Source: Aquisalimonas lutea (GTDB lineage: Bacteria; Pseudomonadota; Gammaproteobacteria; Nitrococcales; Aquisalimonadaceae). From it: a DNA stretch of 64,000 bases. The stretch lies in contig NZ_JAUFPK010000001.1 in the NCBI RefSeq assembly GCF_030409225.1, forward strand, positions 554,191 to 618,190. The letters run 5' to 3'. Positions 57,968 through 64,000 of this stretch are shown piece by piece. The notes below the pieces were generated by a model. It worked only from the letters and a program-made list of their open reading frames with translations. It was not told the DNA's origin and searched no databases. Made by a program: the position numbers and the translations under genes. Every line of letters begins with the position of its first letter. Position 1 is the first letter of the stretch.

Positions 57968-58353
57968 CCATTCCGTCCATCGATCCCGCCGCGGCGGGTG
58001 CACCGCCGCGCATCGAGCGCTGCCGCGCGTGCGCTCACGCCTGGCTCACCCCGCGGGGCTTCTGCCCGCGGTGCGGCGCCGACGACGCGAGCACGGAGGA
58101 CATCACCGGCGTCGGCCGCGTGGAGGCGGTTACCGTCGTGCACCGGGCCGCCCAGCCCTCGGCCGTCGGCCCGGCCCCGTACACCATCGCGCTGGTGGCG
58201 GCGGAGGCCGCGCCCGGGCTGCGCTTCATGGCCCTGGCTCCCGGGCCGGTGGCCGTCGGCGACCGGGTGCGGGTCACGCGCCACGGCGATCGGGGGGCGC
58301 CGTACCTGGTTGCGCGGGAGGCGGCGTTCCGGGACGGGACACTAGAGCAATAG
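57964..58353 (+). CDS. DUF35/OB-fold zinc-ribbon protein (second copy)
   Basis: A 129-residue protein with an N-terminal four-Cys zinc ribbon (ERCRACAHAWLTPRGFCPRCG) and an OB fold (VEAVTVVHRAAQ, YTIALVAAEAAPG, VGDRVRVTRHG). It is translationally coupled to the thiolase-fold gene and should bind its product, supplying an acyl-CoA lid or stabilising the enzyme as known for Ltp2. It is the last gene of the operon; its final 12 bases overlap the end of the convergent thioesterase-like gene. Confidence 0.9.
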   Translation: MTIPSIDPAAAGAPPRIERCRACAHAWLTPRGFCPRCGADDASTEDITGVGRVEAVTVVHRAAQPSAVGPAPYTIALVAAEAAPGLRFMALAPGPVAVGDRVRVTRHGDRGAPYLVAREAAFRDGTLEQ

Positions 58354-59145
58354 CGCCAGCTGCCGGGAGCGTGCCACCAGGGCGCCGGTCTCGTCCCACA
58401 GCTCGCCGTCCTCCACCAGCAGCCCGTCGGCGATATCGCTGGTGCGGAAACGCCCGGCGATCCACCCGGGCGCCGGGTGCCGGCGTACGTGCACGGTGAG
58501 CTCCAGCGTGGGCACCCACCCGACCGGCCCCAGGAGGCTGAAGATCGAGGGCGGGAACGCGTCGGCGAACAGCACCAGCGCGGCGGTGTCCACCGGGCGG
58601 CCATCGGCCAGGCGCACCCAGCCCGCGATCTCCGCCCCGTTGCCGGCGCCGTCGCCTGCCGCGGTGCGGGCCACCCGGATGTCGAGTCGCGAGGCGATGG
58701 CCAGCCCGATTCCCTGGTTCAGCTCGGTCCGCCCGGGGCAGTCGTCCGGGGCCGGGAGTTCGGGCATCGGAAGAGCGAGTGCCGGCGCCTCGACCTCGCT
58801 CGGGCCGGGGCGGCCGAGATCCGCCATGACGGCGGTCAGCCGCAGGCGTTCCTTGCCCTGCTGCTCCATGCCGGCGGTGACGTTCGCCGCCCGCCGGCCA
58901 CGGCGGACCAGCTCGGCCGTGATGCCTGCGTCGTCCTCGGCGACGCCCGGCCGGAGGTAGTGGATGGTGACCGATGCCGGGTCCGGCAGGCCGGCCGCCT
59001 CGCGCGCGGCACGCAGGGCCGGGACGGCCATGTAGCCGCCGTTGGGGTTGTCGCCGATGTTCCACGCCGCGCTCAGGCGCGCTTGCCAGCGATCCGGTGC
59101 CAGCGCCGTAACCGCGGTCTCGGCGTCAAACTGCCAGGTTGCCAT
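58342..59145 (-). CDS. Acyl-CoA thioesterase-like double hotdog protein
   Basis: A 267-residue protein resembling TesB-like/acyl-CoA thioesterase domain proteins: NPNGGYMAVPALRAAREAAG near residue 40, FHYLRP-type IHYLRPGVAEDD, and a C-terminal hotdog with GWVPTLELTVHVRRHPAPGW and TSDIADGLLVEDGELWDETG. It would hydrolyse acyl-CoA to free acid, perhaps to recycle CoA from stalled intermediates of the adjacent operon. GAGGAGAGGTTC precedes the ATG at 59145. It converges on and overlaps the DUF35 gene by 12 bases. Confidence 0.84.
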   Translation of the reverse strand: MATWQFDAETAVTALAPDRWQARLSAAWNIGDNPNGGYMAVPALRAAREAAGLPDPASVTIHYLRPGVAEDDAGITAELVRRGRRAANVTAGMEQQGKERLRLTAVMADLGRPGPSEVEAPALALPMPELPAPDDCPGRTELNQGIGLAIASRLDIRVARTAAGDGAGNGAEIAGWVRLADGRPVDTAALVLFADAFPPSIFSLLGPVGWVPTLELTVHVRRHPAPGWIAGRFRTSDIADGLLVEDGELWDETGALVARSRQLALLL

Positions 59146-59257
59146 GAACCTCTCCTCTGCTGCTGGTTCCGCCTGCACCCGGGGGCGTCGTCACCGACAC
59201 CGGTCGCGTCCCGGGCGCACGGGTGCTCGAAACCCGACGAGCTCGGGCTGCAGGCCG

Positions 59258-61681
59258 CTACGAGCCGTTGCGTGCCGAGTGACGGGCGATGTCGCCGTGG
59301 CTGGCGAGGAGCTCCTGGAACGCGCAGGGGCGATGGATGGCGAATCCCTGCACGTAGTCCACCCCGATCTCCCGGAGCAGCTCCAGGCTCCTTTGCGTCT
59401 CGACATACTCGGCGACGATGGTCTTGTCCAGTGTCCGGCCGATGTCAGTGATGGCCCGGACCATCGCCAGGTCGGTGTCGTCGGTGGCCATGTCGCGGAC
59501 AAACACGCCGTCGATCTTGAGGCAATCCACCGGAAGGTGCCTGAGATAGCCGAAGGAAGACAGGCCGGCGCCGAAATCGTCCAGCGCAAAGCTGCAACCC
59601 CGCTCCGCCAGACGTTCCATGAACCGGGTCACGTCCGCCAGGTTCCGGATCGCCGCGGTCTCCGTGATCTCGAAGCAGATCTTTCGCGGCGGCACGGCGT
59701 ACCGGTCCAGTGTCGCCACCACGAAATCGGCGAAATCGTCCTGGTCGAACGAGCGGCCCGAGAGGTTGATGTGGCAGGCGTCCAGGGCTGCCATGTGGGC
59801 CGGATGCGCCGACAGCTGGGCGCAGACGGTCTCGATGACCCAGCGGTCGATCTGGTGTGCCGCACCGAAACGCTCCGCCGCGGGCAGGAAGGCACCCGGC
59901 GGAATCATGGCACCGCTCTCGTCCTGGAGGCGCACCAGGACCTCGTAGCGCAGTTGCTCCGGATGATCCGGGCGGACGATACGCTGCGCTCCCAGCGTCA
60001 TCCGCTGCTCGTTCAGCGCGGCCCGTATGCGGGCGAGCCACTGCATCTCCCCGTGTTGATCGGCGAGCTCCTGGTCGTCCTCACGCAGCAGGTAGACGCG
60101 GTTGCGGCCGTGCTCCTTGGAAAGGTGGCAGGCAATATCGGCGGCCCGGAGGAGGTTCCTGATGTCCACGCTGTCCTGCGTTATGGGGACGACACCAATG
60201 CTGCAGGCGATGCTGTAGCTGGACTCCTCCCACAGGAAACCGGCGTTCGCCAGGGCCGCGCGCAGGCTCTCGGCGACGTGGCGGGCATCAGCCGCGTCGC
60301 AGTTCGCGAGAATCACGGCGAACTCGTCGCCGCCCAGGCGCGCGAGCACGTCGCCCTGCCGGACCGTGCGCTGCAGGACGCTGGCGACCTGACACAGCAG
60401 GTCGTCGCCGGCCACGTGGCCGGACGTGTCGTTGACGATCTTGAACTGATCCAGGTCCAGGAAGCACAGGGCGTGGCATGCGTGCGCCGAGCGCGCGTGC
60501 GCCAGGAACCCGGTCAGTTCCTGCTCGAATGCGCGACGGTTCAGCAGGTCGGTCAGCGCATCGTGGGTTGCCTGGTAGTTGAGCTCGGCGGACAGGCGCC
60601 GCGACTCCGAGACATCCTCGAGGATCAGCACGTAGCGCGCATCCGAGGCCTTGTCGTCACGCATGCGGGAGACGCTGATCCTGCCCCAGACCGAGCTGCC
60701 GTCGCCGCGCAGGAGCCGCTTCTCCACCGTATACCCCTGCAGGGAGCCGCCGACCATCGCTCGCCGGTGAGGCAACCCGAGGTGCTCGTCCTCGGGGTGA
60801 ACGAGGTCGGGATAGCGCATGGCGAGCAAGGCCGCTCTTCCGTAGCCCAGGATCCGGCGCAGGACCGGGTTGACGTCGAGAATCTGCCCTTGCTCGCCCA
60901 CCTGGGCCATGCCCACCGGCGCCTGCTCGAACATCGCCTGAAAACTGCGCTCGGCCGCATTCATCGCACGCACCAGCCGCCAGCCCAGCAGCGACGCGAT
61001 CAGGCTCAGCGCCAGCAGAAAGACCACGCTGCCGACGGACAGGATGCCGGTCATCCAGCGTGCCGCCATCGCGGTAGCACGACGGAAATCCTCGCTGTGC
61101 ACCTCGAGCCGGTTGTTGACCGCCGCCAGGCGTTCCCGCAGTTCGTAGCGGCGCTCGGCCGGCGGGACGCCGTTGCGCCATTCCTCCTCGATGCGGCCAG
61201 CCAGCCCTTGGAGCTCGCGGATGTACGGATCAGTACGCCGCCAGGCCTCGACGGCCCTCCGGAAATAGGGAGCGTCGGAGAGGTACCGGAAGAACCAGAT
61301 CATCCGCGGAATATCGTCGGGGTGGTTATGCCCGCGGAGCAGCCCCTGCTGCGCCTGCTCGTAGTCAAGCTCGGCGGCTTCCATGGCCTCGCGCGCCTCA
61401 AGGTCACCAACGGGAACGTCGAGCCATACGCGCGCACGCTGCAACTGGGAGCGAGCCCCCGTCCGCGCGTACTGGTCGAGGGCGTCGATGACCAGCACCT
61501 GTGCCCGCGACCAGATGCTGTTGCCGGCGGCGTATGCGGTCGCGGCCGACTGCATCTGCACCACGACAACGCTGAATGCGGCCGCAAGCGCCGCGACAAG
61601 GATCAGGCCGGCGACCAGCCCCACGATCCGGATGGGCGGCATCCAGCCCCGGTGCCCCGATGTATCCCCGGATCTCGTCAC
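59258..61681 (-). CDS. Membrane-bound sensor with PAS, GGDEF and EAL domains
   Basis: An 807-residue inner-membrane protein. Two hydrophobic spans (about 18-42 and 208-232) flank a helical periplasmic sensor; a PAS domain follows (about 245-365), then GGDEF (375-535) and EAL (550-795). The GGDEF site is intact (RLGGDEFA) with an RxxD inhibitory site (RQGD) five residues before it. The EAL motif reads YEVLVR, with the other metal and catalytic residues kept (HINLSG, FEITETA, LDDFGAG, LKIDGVF, VQGF). Both c-di-GMP synthesis and hydrolysis are possible. Start is GTG 61681 with a poor ribosome-binding site; ATG 61642 is an alternative. Confidence 0.93.
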   Translation of the reverse strand: MTRSGDTSGHRGWMPPIRIVGLVAGLILVAALAAAFSVVVVQMQSAATAYAAGNSIWSRAQVLVIDALDQYARTGARSQLQRARVWLDVPVGDLEAREAMEAAELDYEQAQQGLLRGHNHPDDIPRMIWFFRYLSDAPYFRRAVEAWRRTDPYIRELQGLAGRIEEEWRNGVPPAERRYELRERLAAVNNRLEVHSEDFRRATAMAARWMTGILSVGSVVFLLALSLIASLLGWRLVRAMNAAERSFQAMFEQAPVGMAQVGEQGQILDVNPVLRRILGYGRAALLAMRYPDLVHPEDEHLGLPHRRAMVGGSLQGYTVEKRLLRGDGSSVWGRISVSRMRDDKASDARYVLILEDVSESRRLSAELNYQATHDALTDLLNRRAFEQELTGFLAHARSAHACHALCFLDLDQFKIVNDTSGHVAGDDLLCQVASVLQRTVRQGDVLARLGGDEFAVILANCDAADARHVAESLRAALANAGFLWEESSYSIACSIGVVPITQDSVDIRNLLRAADIACHLSKEHGRNRVYLLREDDQELADQHGEMQWLARIRAALNEQRMTLGAQRIVRPDHPEQLRYEVLVRLQDESGAMIPPGAFLPAAERFGAAHQIDRWVIETVCAQLSAHPAHMAALDACHINLSGRSFDQDDFADFVVATLDRYAVPPRKICFEITETAAIRNLADVTRFMERLAERGCSFALDDFGAGLSSFGYLRHLPVDCLKIDGVFVRDMATDDTDLAMVRAITDIGRTLDKTIVAEYVETQRSLELLREIGVDYVQGFAIHRPCAFQELLASHGDIARHSARNGS

Positions 61682-61830
61682 GTACGTCGTCCCAAATCAA
61701 CTGCGGCAATCCGGATGTGGAAGCCGTCCAACGCCTCGTGCCTGCAATCGTACGCGGGTCCGTATCGGTGTTATGTGCAATGGATCGCAACCAGCGCGGA
61801 ATCATTCGGGGCGGGGATTGGCGAGCGTTT

Positions 61831-61848
61831 CAAGCGCATGCGCGCTTG
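61831..61848 (-). terminator. Hairpin downstream of the cystathionine gamma-lyase gene
   Basis: CAAGCGC at 61831-61837 pairs with GCGCTTG at 61842-61848 around a four-base loop; on the minus strand it lies 63 bases after the lyase stop and is followed by AAACGC rather than a U run. A weak candidate. Confidence 0.35.
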
Positions 61849-61911
61849 ACCCCGGGGGTCTCCCTGGCAAAGGAAGCCGCCGCCTTGTTTGGGTGTCCCG
61901 CTCTTCCGGGG

Positions 61912-63075
61912 TCAGGGCCGCAGCGCCTGCTCGAGGTCAGCGAGCAAGTCGTCACGGTCCTCGATACCGACCGAGAGCCGGATGAGGCCGTCCTCGATGC
62001 CCAGATCACGCCGGGTTTCCGCGGGGATCGAGGCATGGGTCATGATCCCGGGGTGTTCAATCAGGCTTTCGACGCCGCCCAGACTCTCGGCCAGGGCGAA
62101 CACCTGAAAGCGCTCGAGAACCCGGCGAGCCCGCTCCTCGCCGCCGTCGACGACCATGGTGATCATGCCGCCGTAGTCGGCCATCTGCTCGCCGGCGAGC
62201 GCATGTTGCGGATGGCTGGGCAGGCCCGGGTAGAGCACGCGCCGGATGTCGGACCGTTGCTCGAGCCAGTGCGCGATGGCCCGTGCGTTGCTGCAGTGCT
62301 GTTGCATGCGCAGGGCCAGGGTCTTCACGCCGCGCATGGCGAGAAAGCTGTCGAACGGCCCCGCGATGCCGCCGGCGGCGTTCTGGATGAACCCGAGCTG
62401 CTCGGCGACGGCGGCGTCACGGACCACTGCCACGCCGCCGACGACATCGGAATGGCCCCCGAGGTACTTGGTGGCCGAGTGGACAACGATGTCGAAGCCG
62501 CAGGCGAGCGGCTGCTGGAGCATGGGCGTTGCAAAGGTGTTGTCCATGACGCTCAGCAACCCGTGCTCCCGGGCGAATGCGGCGATGTCCTGCAGATCGA
62601 CAAGCTTGAGCAGCGGATTGCTGGGTGACTCCACCCAGATCATGCGCGTGTTGTCCTGGAGAGCCTCTGCGGCTGCCCCCGGCCGGCTGAGGTCGACGAA
62701 GCTGAACTCCAGCCCTGCGGAGCGGCGCCGGACGTTCTCGAACAGCCGATAGGTGCCGCCGTACAGATCGTCCATGGCGATGACGTGGCTGCCGTGGTCG
62801 AGCAGCTCCAGCACGCCGGCCGTGGCCGCCATGCCCGAGGCAAAGGCGAAGCCGGCGTGGCCGCCCTCCAGGTCCGCCACGCAGCGCTCGTAGGCGAGCC
62901 GGGTGGGGTTGCTGGTGCGGGAGTAGTCGAACCCCAGGTGGTGGCCGGGGCTGTCCTGTACGTAGGTGGACGTCGCATAGATCGGCGTCATGATGGCACC
63001 GGTGGACGGGTCCGGGGCCTGGCCGGCATGAATGACGCGTGTGGCCAGCCGGTGCTGCTTGTCGTGATCGTTCAT
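61912..63075 (-). CDS. Cystathionine gamma-lyase/gamma-synthase family PLP enzyme
   Basis: A 387-residue fold-type I PLP enzyme. The Lys that forms the Schiff base is at about 203 (HSATKYLGGHSD); other marks are FDYSRTSNPTR near 50, ASGMAATAGVL near 80 and IWVESPSNPLLK near 148. Family members include cystathionine gamma-lyase, gamma-synthase and beta-lyase. The cystathionine beta-synthase gene directly upstream (38-base gap) favours gamma-lyase, completing conversion of homocysteine to cysteine. GAGG precedes the ATG at 63075; the seven-codon-longer start is less well supported. Confidence 0.9.
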   Translation of the reverse strand: MNDHDKQHRLATRVIHAGQAPDPSTGAIMTPIYATSTYVQDSPGHHLGFDYSRTSNPTRLAYERCVADLEGGHAGFAFASGMAATAGVLELLDHGSHVIAMDDLYGGTYRLFENVRRRSAGLEFSFVDLSRPGAAAEALQDNTRMIWVESPSNPLLKLVDLQDIAAFAREHGLLSVMDNTFATPMLQQPLACGFDIVVHSATKYLGGHSDVVGGVAVVRDAAVAEQLGFIQNAAGGIAGPFDSFLAMRGVKTLALRMQQHCSNARAIAHWLEQRSDIRRVLYPGLPSHPQHALAGEQMADYGGMITMVVDGGEERARRVLERFQVFALAESLGGVESLIEHPGIMTHASIPAETRRDLGIEDGLIRLSVGIEDRDDLLADLEQALRP

Positions 63076-63113
63076 GAGCAGCCTCGTCGTTACCAACCTT
63101 CTCAGAAGTACTG

Positions 63114-64000
63114 TCAGTCCACTCGCCGCCGCAGGTAGTGAAGCAGGTCAATGCGGGTGACCAGCCCGTGGAATGCGTCGCCGTCCGTGACAATGGCGAC
63201 GTGATCCTCGTTGAAGACCTGCACGAGCTCATCCAGGCCCGCGTTCACGTCCACCTTCTGCAGCTCGGTGCTCATGACCTCCCGCACGGGCGTACGGAAA
63301 TGGTCCTCATTGCCGTAGACGGCCATGAGCACGTCGGACTCGTCGATGATGCCGACGATGCTGTCGTTCTCGATCACCGGCAACTGCGATACGTCGTAGA
63401 GCTTCATGCGCGCATACGCGCTCATGAGAAGCTCGTCCGGCCCGATGACCACGGTGTCGTGCGCCGCGTACGGGTGCTTGATGAGATCCCGGAGATCGCC
63501 GTAGTGCTCGCCCTCCAGGAATCCCTGGTCGATCATCCAGTGATCGTTGTACAGCGTCGAGAGGTACTTGTTGCCGGTATCGCACACGAACGTGACCACG
63601 TTCCGGGGCGTGGCCTGGGCCCGGCAGTATCGCAGCGCCGCCGCGAGGCAGGTGCCCGTGGAGGTGCCACCCAGGATGCCTTCCCGGTGCAGGAGCTCCC
63701 GGGCCGTGCGGAAACTCTCCGCATCGGTGATGCTGATGGCCCGGGTCACCCCCGAGAGATCCGAGACAGGCGGAACGAAGTCCTCGCCAATGCCCTCGAT
63801 CAGCCACGAGCCCGTGACTTCTCCAACCTTGCCGGTGTTCACGTAGTCCGCCAGGATGGAGCCTGCCGGATCCGCGAGAACCATCTCCGTGCCGGGGGAA
63901 GCCCTGGAGAAAAAACGGGACAGGCCGGTCATGGTACCGCCTGAGCCGACGCCGCAGATGACGGCGTGCACGTCGCCGGCCATCTGCTCCAGAATCTCCG
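63114..64000 (-). CDS. cbs: Cystathionine beta-synthase, C-terminal part (cut by window edge)
   Basis: The frame is open to the right edge, so the N-terminal catalytic residues including the PLP Lys are outside the window. The visible 295 residues include the PLP phosphate-binding loop CGVGSGGTMTGLSRFF, the LHREGILGGTSTGT segment of fold-type II enzymes, and two C-terminal CBS domains (about IGPDELLMSAYARMKLYDVS and VREVMSTELQKVDVNAGLD). The tandem CBS domains separate it from plain cysteine synthase. It condenses serine with homocysteine; the gamma-lyase gene follows downstream, so the pair encodes reverse transsulfuration. Confidence 0.9.
   Translation of the reverse strand, partial: EILEQMAGDVHAVICGVGSGGTMTGLSRFFSRASPGTEMVLADPAGSILADYVNTGKVGEVTGSWLIEGIGEDFVPPVSDLSGVTRAISITDAESFRTARELLHREGILGGTSTGTCLAAALRYCRAQATPRNVVTFVCDTGNKYLSTLYNDHWMIDQGFLEGEHYGDLRDLIKHPYAAHDTVVIGPDELLMSAYARMKLYDVSQLPVIENDSIVGIIDESDVLMAVYGNEDHFRTPVREVMSTELQKVDVNAGLDELVQVFNEDHVAIVTDGDAFHGLVTRIDLLHYLRRRVD

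Overview
The window is GC-rich (roughly two thirds G+C by eye), densely packed chromosomal DNA of a proteobacterium. Overlapping ATGA start/stop junctions, strong purine-rich ribosome-binding sites and GC-rich hairpin terminators without long U tracts are common. Acidic proteins, several tripartite solute-binding-protein transporters, a periplasmic azurin and a CPA2-type cation/H+ antiporter suggest an aerobic or denitrifying, perhaps halophilic or marine gammaproteobacterium. An Ectothiorhodospiraceae-like or Halomonas-like organism would fit, but that assignment is inference. I saw no rRNA, tRNA, CRISPR array, insertion sequence or prophage gene. Every gene called is intact except the two cut by the window edges.

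Layout. (1) 1-4.6 kb: the end of a DUF1643 gene, then a gamma-butyrobetaine hydroxylase-like dioxygenase and an orphan betaine/carnitine-type binding protein between two LysR genes. (2) 4.7-14.4 kb: a DUF1127 small protein with a perfect terminator hairpin. A GntR/FCD regulator with two matching operators follows, heading an operon for a DctPQM TRAP transporter, an SDR dehydrogenase and a split transketolase. After a hairpin come a CitE-like lyase and a class I fumarase/mesaconase. (3) 14.5-17.2 kb, minus strand: an autoregulated TetR-membrane protein-DUF4336 operon under a large palindrome that covers its promoter, and an azurin gene with an NsrR-like site upstream. (4) 17.6-31.5 kb, minus strand: an aromatic-acid catabolic block. 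It holds a molybdenum hydroxylase (large subunit fused to a CoxG domain, FAD and 2Fe-2S subunits), CoA ligase, crotonase, BenE, a UbiD-type decarboxylase, a TAXI-TRAP transporter and an AraC regulator. (5) 31.8-34.5 kb: Kef-type antiporter and NfsA nitroreductase. (6) 34.5-38.4 kb, minus strand: two adjacent acyl-CoA dehydrogenases with a thiolase-fold protein and its DUF35 partner. (7) 38.8-46.2 kb: an unassigned permease, an SDR, a second TAXI-TRAP system and an AidB-like acyl-CoA dehydrogenase. (8) 46.3-58.4 kb: two LysR genes and a ten-gene plus-strand acyl-CoA catabolic operon. It encodes MaoC-type hydratases, acyl-CoA dehydrogenase, class III CoA-transferase, MmgE/PrpD, SDR, ADP-forming acyl-CoA synthetase and a second thiolase-fold/DUF35 pair. 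(9) 58.3-64 kb, minus strand: a thioesterase-like protein, a membrane GGDEF/EAL protein, and cystathionine gamma-lyase next to cystathionine beta-synthase, which together suggest reverse transsulfuration.

The common theme is uptake of organic acids by high-affinity binding-protein transporters, followed by CoA activation, dehydrogenation, hydration and carbon-carbon cleavage. Each block has its own regulator. The least explained parts are the kinase-free SDR/split-transketolase TRAP operon, the Mo-hydroxylase-CoxG fusion cluster, and the two thiolase-fold/DUF35 pairs that lack the thiolase cysteine and so may be retro-aldolases.
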